Assembly: GCF_003696315.1 (NCBI RefSeq)
Contig: NZ_RFFN01000007.1
Coordinates: forward strand, 1 to 64,000
Reading direction: 5' to 3'
Origin: Pseudomonas songnenensis
GTDB taxonomy: Bacteria; Pseudomonadota; Gammaproteobacteria; Pseudomonadales; Pseudomonadaceae
Length of the DNA: 64,000 nt
Shown: piece after piece, positions 55,809 to 64,000 of the stretch
Layout: each line of letters starts with the position of its first letter
Position numbering within the stretch: the first letter of the stretch is position 1
Notes under the pieces: model-generated
What the model saw: the letters and a program-made list of their open reading frames with translations, nothing else
What the model was told of the DNA's origin: nothing
Database searches by the model: none
Made by a program: the position numbers and the translations under genes

Positions 55809-56552
55809 CTAGATCTTCACGCAGACGAATATCGCGTTCCCGGATGCCTGGTCCCAGGGCACGATTTTTTCGTAGTCATGCTCGAGCACATGCACCTCGA
55901 AGTACCGCTGCAGCAGCTCGCTCAGCTCGGCAAAACTCACCGCCACCATCGCGTGTTCGTCGTGCCAGACCTGGCTTTGATCCGCGGCGGTTCTGCCAAT
56001 GCGCAACTTCAGCAGTTGCTGCTCCCCTTCACCCGGGTAGTGCCAACCGGAGCTGAAGGTGAACAGGCCGTCCGCATGCCGGGCCGTGTGCGAGACGAAT
56101 GAGGTGTTATCGATCCGGCGCTTGTCCACGGCGTTGAAGCAGAACAGCCCGCCCGGGGCCAGCGCGGCATGCACGCTGGCGATGCAGGCTTCGAGCCTGG
56201 CCAGCGCGGCGCTGTAATGGATGGAGTAAAGAAAGCAGGTGATCAGATCGGCCGGCTGCTCGACCGCAAAGCCGCACATGTCCTGCAGGGAAAATTGCGC
56301 TTCCGGACAGCGCGCGGCGGCTCTGTCCAGCATCGGCTGATTGATGTCGAGCCCGCCGCTGGTATAGCCGGCATCGATGAAATGACGGACGTGCGGGCCG
56401 GTGCCGCAGGCGAGGTCCAGATGCCTCGTCCCGCCGTTGCCGAACAGCTGCTGCAGTCGCTGGACACAGTGGCTTTGCGCCCGGTAGTCGATGTCCGCGC
56501 ACATGAGGTCGTAGTGACCCGACAAGTCGGTATAGAGAGCATCGCCGGGCAT
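55809..56552 (-). CDS. class I SAM-dependent methyltransferase
   Basis: 247 aa. SAM motif I is LDLACGTGPHVRHF, motif II is GGLDINQPMLDRA, and a later LAPGGLFCFNAVD strand follows. The N-terminus YTDLSGHYDLMCADIDY suggests a small-molecule methyltransferase. The substrate is unknown. Confidence 0.83.
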   Translation of the reverse strand: MPGDALYTDLSGHYDLMCADIDYRAQSHCVQRLQQLFGNGGTRHLDLACGTGPHVRHFIDAGYTSGGLDINQPMLDRAAARCPEAQFSLQDMCGFAVEQPADLITCFLYSIHYSAALARLEACIASVHAALAPGGLFCFNAVDKRRIDNTSFVSHTARHADGLFTFSSGWHYPGEGEQQLLKLRIGRTAADQSQVWHDEHAMVAVSFAELSELLQRYFEVHVLEHDYEKIVPWDQASGNAIFVCVKI

Positions 56553-56715
56553 GATGACCTGATGTGTGAGGGGGCTTCAGCGGGCGCGCATCATATCTCA
56601 ACCACACCTCTGTGTAGTGGCCAGGTGCAATGCGGGAGATTCACCGGACGGTGGCGGACCGCCTGGCCCCTAACGGTGCCCTGACGCTCCACCACCATGG
56701 TTTGGATAGCGCGGA

Positions 56716-57162
56716 TCACGCGTCCGGAATCTCCACTTCGACCAGCTTCGCCAGATGCGTCAGCGACTCCTGCCAGCCGAGGTAGCAGGCCTCGGCCGGG
56801 ATCGCGTCCGGAATGCCTGCCTGGGTGATGTTAAGTTCGGTGCCACAGGAAACCTGGGTGAGCGTCACCGTCACCTCTATCGTGCCCGGCAAGCCGGGAT
56901 CATCGAATGTGTCTTCGTAACGGATTCGCTGGTTTTCCAGCAGCTCCAGGAATTGTCCGGCGAAGCTGTGGCTGGTACCCGTGGAGAAATTCGTGAAGGA
57001 CATTCTGTAGCGGCCGCCTACCCGCGCGTCGATCTCGTGCACCTTGCCGGTGAAGCCGTTCGGCGGCAGCCATTTGGCCTTGGCGTCTGGGTCCAGAAAG
57101 GCGCGATAGATGCGCTCGGGTGTCGCTCGCAGGACGCGGTGAAGGTGGATGGTGCTGGGCAT
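56716..57162 (-). CDS. SRPBCC/AHSA1 family protein
   Basis: 148 aa START-like fold (HRVLRATPERIYRAFLDPDAKAKWLPPNGFTG, later GTSHSFAGQFLEL and LGWQESLTHLAKLVE), typical of AHSA1-like proteins that bind hydrophobic ligands. The ATG at 57162 has an AGGAGAG site. The function is unknown. Confidence 0.85.
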   Translation of the reverse strand: MPSTIHLHRVLRATPERIYRAFLDPDAKAKWLPPNGFTGKVHEIDARVGGRYRMSFTNFSTGTSHSFAGQFLELLENQRIRYEDTFDDPGLPGTIEVTVTLTQVSCGTELNITQAGIPDAIPAEACYLGWQESLTHLAKLVEVEIPDA

Positions 57163-57291
57163 GGCTGCTCTCCTCTGGTATCGAATCTGCCTTGATGGCC
57201 TTGATAGTCGAACGAAGAACAACGAATTCGACGCAATGCTTGAATTGTCCGCCCAAGCAGCATCGCGAGTGTCTGCCCTGGGCGATCGAGG

Positions 57292-57924
57292 TCAAGCTGG
57301 CTCGTTCGCGCCCCTGAGCGTAAGCAGACACAGGTGCTCCATGCTGGCGGCCCAGGCCTGCATGCGATCCGCTTCGAGTTGCACCAGCATGGCGTAGCGG
57401 CGCCCGCCCCATACCGAAAGATGCAGCGCTTCCAAAGTTGCCGGCGAGGGACGCACCGGAAGGTCGGTCGCTGCATCGATGACTCGATGCCAGGCGCTCA
57501 ACAGATCCTCGTAGGCCCGACGCTGGTGCTTGGGCTCGGCCACCAGCGTTTCCAGTTCGAGCATATCCGGGTGGAACCAGGGCAGCCGTGACTCGACCCC
57601 GGCAAGGGTGCGTACCAGTCGCCGGATGCGCTCGGGCCAGGCAAGCTCAGTGGGCGCTACCGCTTGCGCGTCGATGGCCTCCAGCAGCTGCTCGACGCAA
57701 TAGCGCACGTAGCCCGAGTGCAGCGCATGTTTACTGGGGAAATAGTCGTACAGGGTGCCGATCGCCACGCCGGCTTCGAGGGCAACCGCACGGGTCGTCA
57801 ATCGAGCCCAGCCGTCGCGCTGCCATATCCGAACATAGGTGTCGAAAATCGCCTGAACGGTGGCCTTGGCGCGCTGCTGAGTCGGCCGTTTGAGCGGCTT
57901 GGCGCTCGGCAATCGTGTGCTCAT
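57292..57924 (-). CDS. TetR-family regulator
   Basis: 210 aa. The N-terminal helix-turn-helix contains LTTRAVALEAGVAIGTLYDYFPSKHAL. The ligand domain is unassigned. It is divergent from the DUF2855 gene (73-base gap), so it probably represses that gene. The ATG at 57924 is preferred to an upstream frame overlapping its neighbour. Confidence 0.88.
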   Translation of the reverse strand: MSTRLPSAKPLKRPTQQRAKATVQAIFDTYVRIWQRDGWARLTTRAVALEAGVAIGTLYDYFPSKHALHSGYVRYCVEQLLEAIDAQAVAPTELAWPERIRRLVRTLAGVESRLPWFHPDMLELETLVAEPKHQRRAYEDLLSAWHRVIDAATDLPVRPSPATLEALHLSVWGGRRYAMLVQLEADRMQAWAASMEHLCLLTLRGANEPA

Positions 57925-57997
57925 GAAATCCGAACCCGGCGGTGAAACGAAAGGGATAGAGTCGAAGCCGTCCATTTACGAACCCAAGGTGCCATCG

Positions 57998-59101
57998 ATG
58001 AGCGTCATCCGCCAGTTGCAGAACAACAAGAAAGACATGCAGCAGACCCGCATTCAGACCCAGGCAATGCCGGAGCTGCAACCCGGCGAAGCCCTGCTGC
58101 GTATCAGCCGGCTGGCACTGACCACCAACAATGTCACCTACGCCGCATTCGGCGAGACACCTCACCTGCGCTATTGGGACTTCTACCCGACCGGCGATGG
58201 CGAGTGGTTCCACATGCCGGCGTGGGGCTTCGCCGAAGTCGTGGAGAGCACCGTCGATGGCCTGGCGAAGGGCGAACGCTTCTACGGCTTCTGGCCGATC
58301 GCCAGCCATGTCGTGATGCAGCCGGTGCGCGTCTCCGAGCGCGGTTTCTACGACGGCGCCGAACATCGACTTGAACTCACATCCGCCTACAACCAGTACC
58401 AGCGCATCAGCAGCGACGCCGCCTATCGCGCCGAGAGCGAAAACTATCAGATGCTGCTGCGCCCGCTGTTCATCACTTCGTTCATGCTGGCCGACTTCCT
58501 CGACGACAACGCCTTCTTCGGCGCGCGACAGATCCTGATGTCGAGCGCCTCGAGCAAGACCGCGTACGGCACGGCGTTCTGCCTGCAGGACAACCCGGCG
58601 GTGCAGCTGATCGGCCTGACTTCCGCCGGCAACACGGACTTCGTAAAAGGCCTGGGTTGCTACCACCAGGCGTTGGGCTACGACCAGCTCGCCTCGCTGG
58701 CCCCGAGCGTACCCACGCTGTACGTCGACTTCTCCGGCAGCGCCGATCTACGCCGGCAGATCCACAGCCATTTCAAGGATGCCCTGGTGTACGACTGCTT
58801 CGCCGGGTCAGCCCAGAACCACGAATACAGACAGACGGACGCAACGCTGGCCGGTCCGCAGCCTCAGCCCTACTTCGCGCCTTATCAGATCAAGAAACGC
58901 AACGCCGACTGGGGCCCCGCCGAGGTGACCCGCCGCTTCAACGAGGCGCAGCTCGCCTTTATCGCCCGGGTGAGCGATGCGCAGCAGCCCTGGATGCAGG
59001 TGAACGAGCACGCCGGCCTCGAAGCGGCACAGGCGCTGGCCGAATCCTTGATCAAAGGCGACATCAATCCGCTGGCGGGCCATGCAGTGGTGCTTGACTG
59101 A
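57998..59101 (+). CDS. DUF2855 family protein
   Basis: 367 aa with the N-terminal pattern of zinc-less alcohol dehydrogenase/quinone reductase-like folds (LLRISRLALTTNNVTYAAFG, GFAEVV, and MSSASSKTAYGTAF for a nucleotide-binding half). DUF2855 proteins have no proven reaction. The ATG at 57998 has an AAGGTG site. It is paired with the divergent TetR gene. Confidence 0.82.
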   Translation: MSVIRQLQNNKKDMQQTRIQTQAMPELQPGEALLRISRLALTTNNVTYAAFGETPHLRYWDFYPTGDGEWFHMPAWGFAEVVESTVDGLAKGERFYGFWPIASHVVMQPVRVSERGFYDGAEHRLELTSAYNQYQRISSDAAYRAESENYQMLLRPLFITSFMLADFLDDNAFFGARQILMSSASSKTAYGTAFCLQDNPAVQLIGLTSAGNTDFVKGLGCYHQALGYDQLASLAPSVPTLYVDFSGSADLRRQIHSHFKDALVYDCFAGSAQNHEYRQTDATLAGPQPQPYFAPYQIKKRNADWGPAEVTRRFNEAQLAFIARVSDAQQPWMQVNEHAGLEAAQALAESLIKGDINPLAGHAVVLD

Positions 59102-59360
59102 CCTCGTAGCGGTGCCCAAACAGATAATCACAGCCAGCGCGGCCGACGGATGCGCCTGGCGTGTATCGAGCAAGTTGCCAGTCTGATTATGGAATTGGCC
59201 CACACCTCGCCGCGTGAACGAGCGCAGGCACCGACGAAACCGGCTCTGTGGCGCAACAGAACCTGGCTCTGGCCGACAAGGCCGTGCGCAACGTGCTTCC
59301 CAGTCGCACACAGGCGGTGCAAGACGGAGGCGTCCAGTGATCGCCTCTGCCCATGCGCTG

Positions 59361-60143
59361 TTACGGCTGTTCGACGTGCGCGGCAAAGCCGACCTGCCCT
59401 GGTGCTACGTCGGCTTTGAGCGTGAGCGCCGGTATGTCGTAGTCGCCGCCGTTCTGTTTGCGATAGGCGATAGGCTTCGTGTGCCAGAGGTGGTCCAGAC
59501 GCTCACCCAGCTCGTCGCGGAGTGTGTCGAATCGCGCCGGATCGATACGGCTGGTGCGGTGCACCACAACCGGTGGCAGCACATCGAAACCCGGGTAATG
59601 CAGGATGCCGTGATGGATGGGGAACAGCAGGTCCTCGATGGGCCCGTTGATCCCCCGCGGGCTGTAGTGTGATTCCCAGCCGCCGGTAGTCACGATCAGC
59701 ATCGCCCGCTTGCCGACCATCGAGCCCTCGCCGTAGCGATCGCCCCAGCGCGCATCCGAGTGCTCGCCAACGCCATAAGCGAAACCGTAGGCATATACCC
59801 GGTCGACCCAGCCCTTGAGGATCGCCGGCATCGAGAACCACCAGAGCGGGAATTGCAGGATCAGCGCATCCGCCCAGCGCAGCTTGTCCTGCTCAGCCGC
59901 AATGTCAGAACTCTGCCGGCCACTGGCAAACGCGCGTCGGGAATCCTCGGAAGCATCGAAACGCGCTTCGGGGTCGCGATCTAGACTGTCGCCGGCATCG
60001 ATCGCGGCCTTCCAGCCCATGGCATACAGGTCGGAAACCTGGACCTGATGGCCAGCCGCCTGCAAGCGGTGGACGGTGAATTCCTTCAGCGCGCCATTCA
60101 ACGAGCGCGGTTCGGGATGGGCATAAACAAGCAGAACATTCAT
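59361..60143 (-). CDS. NAD(P)H dehydrogenase (quinone), flavodoxin fold
   Basis: 260 aa. It starts VLLVYAHPEPRSLNGALKEF, the flavin phosphate site, then LILQFPLWWFSMPAILKGWVDRV and TTGGWESHYSPRGING. It probably reduces quinones by two electrons using FAD or FMN. A GGAGG site precedes the ATG at 60143. It is divergent from a LysR gene, 84 bases away, its likely regulator. Confidence 0.88.
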   Translation of the reverse strand: MNVLLVYAHPEPRSLNGALKEFTVHRLQAAGHQVQVSDLYAMGWKAAIDAGDSLDRDPEARFDASEDSRRAFASGRQSSDIAAEQDKLRWADALILQFPLWWFSMPAILKGWVDRVYAYGFAYGVGEHSDARWGDRYGEGSMVGKRAMLIVTTGGWESHYSPRGINGPIEDLLFPIHHGILHYPGFDVLPPVVVHRTSRIDPARFDTLRDELGERLDHLWHTKPIAYRKQNGGDYDIPALTLKADVAPGQVGFAAHVEQP

Positions 60144-60227
60144 GGGAAACCTCCGTAGCGGGACGGCTGCAGAATGTGGCTTGCCCAGGTATGTTTGAAA
60201 TGAATAAGCCATATCTCAGGTATTGCC

Positions 60228-61118
60228 ATGAATAATCTCAGACGTCTCGATCTGAATCTGCTGGTGACCCTGGATGTGTTGCTGGCCGAGCACAATGTCA
60301 CCCGCGCCGCAGAGCGGCTGAATTTTTCCCAGCCCTCGGTGAGCGTGCACCTGGCCAAGCTGCGGGACATTTTCGACGATCCTCTACTGATACCTGGGCC
60401 GCGGGGCATGCGCCCGACCCCACGCGCAGAAGAACTGCGCGAGCCCTTGCGCCTGGCACTGCAAGCGCTGGAGCAAGCCGTCGCGCCAGCCAGCCCGTTC
60501 GACCCTGGCGCTGCGCAGAACGTCTGGCGTATCGCAGCCAGCGACTATGGCGAGTCGGCCATTGTGCTGCCCGCTCTGGCCGGCCTGCGTTGCGCCGCAC
60601 CGGGCACACGCATCGCCGTGGTCGAGATGCAACCTTCACGCATCGCCCGCCAGGCAGAACAGGGTGATATCGACCTCGCCTTGCACACCGTCGACGGATC
60701 GCCGTCCAACCTGCGCCGCCGCGTTCTGTTCACCGAGCGTTACGTGCTGGCCGGCCGCGCCGGGCATCCGCGCCTGCGGCGACGGCCGACGCTGAAGCAG
60801 TTCTGCGCGCTGGATCAGGTGATCGTCTCGCCGGATGGCGGCGGCTTTCACGGTGCCACCGATGACGTGCTGGCCGCGCACGGCCTGCAACGACCTGTGG
60901 TGCTGTCGGTGCCGCATTTCCTGTTCTTGCGCTCGGTGCTGGAAAGCACGGATCTGGTGGCCATGTTGCCCGAACGGCTGGTGCAGGGCGCCGCACTGCA
61001 GGTCGTTGAGGCGCCGCTGGAGATTCCCGGCTACGAAATGGCCATGCTCTGGCATGAACGCGCCCATCGCGACCCGGCACACCAATGGCTGCGCGAGCAG
61101 ATCGCCAACGCGATCTAG
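60228..61118 (+). CDS. LysR-family regulator (NodD/LeuO-like)
   Basis: 296 aa. The helix-turn-helix (LDLNLLVTLDVLLAEHNVTRAAERL, then SQPSVSVHLAKLRDIF) with the LDPLL-like start places it in the NodD-like group, and a substrate domain follows. It ends overlapping the convergent hxlR gene by the shared tetranucleotide CTAG. Confidence 0.88.
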   Translation: MNNLRRLDLNLLVTLDVLLAEHNVTRAAERLNFSQPSVSVHLAKLRDIFDDPLLIPGPRGMRPTPRAEELREPLRLALQALEQAVAPASPFDPGAAQNVWRIAASDYGESAIVLPALAGLRCAAPGTRIAVVEMQPSRIARQAEQGDIDLALHTVDGSPSNLRRRVLFTERYVLAGRAGHPRLRRRPTLKQFCALDQVIVSPDGGGFHGATDDVLAAHGLQRPVVLSVPHFLFLRSVLESTDLVAMLPERLVQGAALQVVEAPLEIPGYEMAMLWHERAHRDPAHQWLREQIANAI

Positions 61119-61498
61119 CCCCGCCTGCGCGAGGTGCTTCTTGGCTGCAGCTGATCCAGCGCTCGGGAGTTCTGCCTTGCCCAGTCGTAGATCAGTTCGA
61201 TGGGTTCAACCATCAGCTGGCCCAGCGGCGAGAGCGCATAGCTCACCGCCGGCGGCACCGAATCGAGCGTGTGGCGCTCGATCAGGCCGCTTTGCTCCAG
61301 TTCACGAAGCGTCTGGATCAGCATTTTCTTGGAGATGCCAGGCAGGCTGCGGTGCAAGGCGCCGCTGCGTGAAGTGCCTCCATGCCGGGCATGCAGCGTG
61401 TGCAGAATCATGCTGGTCCACTTGGTGGCGAAGAGTTCGAGCACGCGCCTCGGCGCGCAGTCTTCACGCCATTGTTCTTCGTCAGAGCCCGGTTGCAT
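61115..61498 (-). CDS. HxlR-family regulator
   Basis: 127 aa winged helix. LFATKWTSMILHTL is the family start, with LPGISKKMLIQTLRELEQSGLIERH as recognition part. It is divergent from the SDR gene, with CACCA-TT-TGGTG (61509-61520) in the gap as a possible operator. HxlR proteins often sense quinones or aldehydes by a cysteine, and here one Cys is near the N-terminus (EDCAPRRV). Confidence 0.87.
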   Translation of the reverse strand: MQPGSDEEQWREDCAPRRVLELFATKWTSMILHTLHARHGGTSRSGALHRSLPGISKKMLIQTLRELEQSGLIERHTLDSVPPAVSYALSPLGQLMVEPIELIYDWARQNSRALDQLQPRSTSRRRG

Positions 61499-61508
61499 GG
61501 GGGATGGT

Positions 61509-61520
61509 CACCATTTGGTG
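61509..61520. promoter_or_regulatory. candidate operator before the SDR gene
   Basis: CACCATTTGGTG, perfect 5-bp arms, 11 bases from the hxlR start codon. Confidence 0.4.
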
Positions 61521-61586
61521 CCGACTTGGATCGGCGTTTTCGAGTGGATAAGGTGCAGGCCTGTTTCGCTTTGTGGGGGTCTGCAC

Positions 61587-62645
61587 ATGACAAATCAAGC
61601 ACTGGTGGTCGGCGCGAGCGGTATCGTCGGCAGCGCGCTGTCGCGCCTGCTGGCCGATGAAGGCTGGAACGTTGCCGGGTTGGCTCGCCGGCCGAACACC
61701 GACGCGGATGTCACGCCGATCAGCGCCGATCTGCTGGACCCGACGGCCCTCGCCTCGGCACTGGCCGGCGTTTCGCCTACTCACGTCTTCCTCACCACCT
61801 GGGCGCGCCAGGCCAGCGAGGCGGAGAATATCCGCGTCAACGCGCAGATGGTACGCAACGTGCTCGAAGCCGTCCGGCCGACAGGCACGGTTCGCCATGT
61901 GGCCCTGGTCACCGGCCTCAAGCATTACCTCGGCCCGTTCGAAGCCTACGGCAAGGGTGCGCTGCCGCAGACGCCGTTCCGCGAGGAACAGGGGCGGCTG
62001 GATGTCGAGAACTTCTATTACGCCCAGGAGGATGAGCTGTTTGCCGCAGCGCAACGCGATGGCTTCAGCTGGAGCGTGCACCGGCCGCACACCATCACCG
62101 GCATCGCGGTCGGCAATGCGATGAACATGGCCACCACGCTGGCCGTGTACGCCTCCATCTGCCGCCACACGGGGCGGCCTTTCCGCTTTCCGGGCTCGGA
62201 CGTGCAGTGGAACAGCCTGACCGACATGACCGACGCCGGCCAGCTCGCCAGGCACCTGCGCTGGGCCGCCAGCACGCCGGCAGCCGCCAACCAGGCCTTC
62301 AACGTCGTCAATGGCGACGTGTTTCGCTGGAAATGGATGTGGTCGCGCATTGCCGAGTGGTTCGGCATCGACGCTGCGCCGTTCGACGGCCCGGCCCCGC
62401 TGGAACAGCAGATGGCGGGCGACGCGGCAATCTGGAGCGACATGGCCAAGCACTTCGGCCTCGCCGAGGCGGATATAAGCACGCTCATCTCGCCGTGGCA
62501 CACCGATGCCGATCTTGGCCGCCCGATCGAGGTGGTGACGGACATGTCGAAGAGTCGCAGGCTCGGCTTTCTGGATTACCAGGCCAGCGACGAGGCGTTC
62601 TTCGATGTCTTCGCCAGGCTGCGGGCGCGCAAGCTCATTCCCTGA
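61587..62645 (+). CDS. SDR oxidoreductase of the progesterone 5-beta-reductase-like group
   Basis: 352 aa extended SDR. The NAD(P) site is VVGASGIVGSALSRLL. VTGLKHYLGPFEAYGKG and ENFYYAQEDEL cover the region where the PRISE group has its catalytic Tyr (here NFYYAQED). It probably reduces activated enones. The ATG at 61587 is behind a GGGGGT site. Confidence 0.82.
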   Translation: MTNQALVVGASGIVGSALSRLLADEGWNVAGLARRPNTDADVTPISADLLDPTALASALAGVSPTHVFLTTWARQASEAENIRVNAQMVRNVLEAVRPTGTVRHVALVTGLKHYLGPFEAYGKGALPQTPFREEQGRLDVENFYYAQEDELFAAAQRDGFSWSVHRPHTITGIAVGNAMNMATTLAVYASICRHTGRPFRFPGSDVQWNSLTDMTDAGQLARHLRWAASTPAAANQAFNVVNGDVFRWKWMWSRIAEWFGIDAAPFDGPAPLEQQMAGDAAIWSDMAKHFGLAEADISTLISPWHTDADLGRPIEVVTDMSKSRRLGFLDYQASDEAFFDVFARLRARKLIP

Positions 62646-62691
62646 CCCGGTCGCGCCGCGTGAAAAACCTTTTGCCGACCAAACCGTCCCG

Positions 62692-62717
62692 TATACTCGC
62701 GCGTTTTCCGCGCGAGT
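62692..62717 (+). promoter_or_regulatory. promoter element and hairpin before the TrmH-family gene
   Basis: TATACT (62692-62697) looks like a -10 element. ACTCGCGCG (62695-62703) and CGCGCGAGT (62709-62717) form a 9-bp stem with a 5-base loop, ending 7 bases before the GTG start. If transcribed, it would affect ribosome access. Confidence 0.45.
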
Positions 62718-62724
62718 CCCTTCC

Positions 62725-63192
62725 GTGAGCAACAAACGCTATGCCTGCATCGGCCTGAGCAACCCGAAATCGCCGTCCAACGTGGGGGCGATCATGCGTG
62801 CCGCAGGCTGCTATGGCGCCGCTTCGGTGTTCTACACCGGCACCCGCTACGACCGCGCCAAGGACTTCGTCACCGACACCAAGAAGGTCCACCAGGACAT
62901 TCCGCTGATCAACATCGACGACCTGCGCAAGATTCTCCCACTCGGCTGCGTGCCGGTTGCGGTGGAGCTGGTCGACGGCGCCCGCGCCCTGCCCGAGTAC
63001 ACGCACCCGGACCGCGCGCTGTACATCTTCGGTGCTGAGGACGGCTCGCTGAGCAAGGAAATCCGCGACTGGTGCGAGGACGTGGTGTACATCCCCACCA
63101 ACGGCTGCATGAACCTCGCCGCGACGGTGAACGTGGTGCTCTACGACCGCCTGGCCAAGGGCAACAACACCCGCTCCGGGCCGCAGTTCTGA
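62725..63192 (+). CDS. TrmH/SpoU-family RNA methyltransferase
   Basis: 155 aa SPOUT methyltransferase. Motif 1 is in LSNPKSPSNVGAIMRAAGCYGA, motif 2 is LYIFGAEDGSLSKE and motif 3 is VYIPTNGCMNLAATVNVVLYDRL. It is shorter than TrmH itself, so the target (tRNA or rRNA 2'-O-methylation) is not settled. The start is GTG; the frame runs upstream through the SDR end without similarity. Confidence 0.87.
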   Translation: MSNKRYACIGLSNPKSPSNVGAIMRAAGCYGAASVFYTGTRYDRAKDFVTDTKKVHQDIPLINIDDLRKILPLGCVPVAVELVDGARALPEYTHPDRALYIFGAEDGSLSKEIRDWCEDVVYIPTNGCMNLAATVNVVLYDRLAKGNNTRSGPQF

Positions 63193-63321
63193 CCGAACGA
63201 TGGATGCGCCACGCGTGGACAACGCTTCGCTAGTTCGCTGAAGATGACAGCGATCGACCCGAGCGTCGCCGGCCACCGTTGAATCCAGCGACTTCCGCAT
63301 CCTCGACTTCAAGAGCACAGC

Positions 63322-63744
63322 ATGAAAGCACTTCCGATTATGGGCGTTGCCCTCGCCCTCTTGATCCCCACGGCTTATGCCGAAGAACTGCACGTCACCC
63401 TCGACGGCATCCAGCACGACAACGGCCAGGTGGCCGTAGCGGTTTATTCCAGCGCGAAGACCTTCCGCAAGGACGACCAGGCGTTCGCCGCGCAGAAGGC
63501 CAAGGCCGAGCAGGGAGCCGTGACGCTGGTATTCCAGGACGTGCCTCCGGGGCGCTACGCGGTACTGGCCTATCATGACGAGAATGACAACGGCGAGATG
63601 GATCGCCGCTTCGGCATGATCCCAACGGAAGGCTACGGGTTGTCGAACAATCCCAAGGTGATGGGCCCGCCGTCGTTCGAGGACAGCGCCTTCGACATCA
63701 CTGCCGGCGAGCCCACCAGGATTACGCTGCAGATGCGCTACTAG
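63322..63744 (+). CDS. exported DUF2141 protein
   Basis: 140 aa. A signal peptide (1-20, cleavage after AYA) precedes a beta-sandwich domain with VQDVPPGRYAVLAYHDENDNGEMD-like features typical of DUF2141. The Asp/Asn-rich DENDNGEMD could bind Ca2+. The function is unknown. Confidence 0.87.
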   Translation: MKALPIMGVALALLIPTAYAEELHVTLDGIQHDNGQVAVAVYSSAKTFRKDDQAFAAQKAKAEQGAVTLVFQDVPPGRYAVLAYHDENDNGEMDRRFGMIPTEGYGLSNNPKVMGPPSFEDSAFDITAGEPTRITLQMRY

Positions 63745-63752
63745 CGAAGCGG

Positions 63753-63784
63753 CGTGGAAAAGGCTTCGCCGTTTTACACCCTAC
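63753..63784 (+). repeat. dispersed GTGGAAAA hairpin repeat, copy 3
   Basis: 31 of 32 bases match the copy at 48248-48279 (one C to A change in the right arm). It starts 9 bases after the DUF2141 stop. Confidence 0.8.
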
Positions 63785-63813
63785 CGGCGGCACATCAGGA
63801 TCCGCGAGCTGAC

Positions 63814-64000
63814 TCAGCGGCAATTGCCGGCACAGCCGCCGCGGGCGCATGCCGGCGCTTCCGGATTCTTCAACACGCGGCTGTTGACCACTCCAGCGGC
63901 GGTCATCAGTTTGGTCACCGGCGTGTTGTCCGCAATGGTCGCATCTTCGGCCAGCGCACCGGCGGCGCGTAGTTCGCCCCAGGTCTTCGGCCGCAGTGCC
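63814..64000 (-). CDS. partial gene cut by the window end, Cys-rich C-terminus
   Basis: The last 61 codons of a minus-strand gene, stop at 63814-63816. Visible: LRPKTWGELRAAGALAED, DNTPVTKLMTAAGVVNSRVL and the end PACARGGCAGNCR with three closely spaced Cys. Codon bias is that of the core genome. I do not recognise the family. Confidence 0.65.
   Translation of the reverse strand, partial: ALRPKTWGELRAAGALAEDATIADNTPVTKLMTAAGVVNSRVLKNPEAPACARGGCAGNCR

Overview
The window looks like a chromosome segment of a Pseudomonas of the P. stutzeri group (Stutzerimonas). Most of it is GC-rich, with the codon bias, gene orders and regulatory motifs of pseudomonads (BenR/XylS half-sites, Crc/Hfq CA motifs, an ANR-type box, NrdR boxes). 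The species assignment is inferred from gene order and was not tested against a database.

Layout. (1) 0.1-11.9 kb: a complete benzoate-to-muconolactone cluster, all on the minus strand, read benR, benA-benB-benC-benD-benK-catB-catC-catA-benE-benF. BenABC and BenD turn benzoate into catechol. CatA, CatB and CatC open the ring and lead to the beta-ketoadipate enol-lactone. BenK, BenE and BenF are uptake proteins. No catR is present, and two textbook BenR sites lie before benA. (2) 12.1-19.0 kb: a signalling block with a Cache hybrid histidine kinase, an HD-GYP response regulator, a FleN-like ATPase with a changed Walker A motif, a receiver-Hpt protein and a NarL/BvgA-type regulator. (3) 19.5-32.5 kb: core genes in an order familiar from Pseudomonas: dusA, tal, rssC-rssB, a PilZ protein, mlaA, queF, an ABC-2 exporter, arginine catabolism genes astE and aruC, a crotonase and a second HD-GYP protein. 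(4) 32.7-46.0 kb: tRNA-Ser(GGA), small envelope proteins, a rhodanese, an MscS channel, fadE, an RstAB-like two-component system, and nrdA-nrdB with NrdR and DnaA boxes upstream.

(5) 46.0-50.2 kb: a clearly AT-richer accessory island directly after nrdB. It starts with a two-gene Pycsar-type antiphage system: a three-helix membrane effector (PycTM) followed 6 bases later by a class III nucleotide cyclase with a C-terminal AGS-C-like sensor domain (PycC). Behind it are three copies of a dispersed repeat, an octamer tandem array, a small exported protein and an unrecognised three-helix membrane protein. This is the most notable part of the window.

(6) 50.3-64.0 kb: a run of regulator/enzyme pairs, mostly divergent: LysR/azoreductase, MarR/MFS exporter, TetR/DUF2855, LysR/quinone reductase and HxlR/SDR. 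Between and after them lie a lipoprotein, acetyl- and methyltransferases, an AHSA1 protein, a TrmH-family RNA methyltransferase, a DUF2141 protein and a gene cut by the window end.
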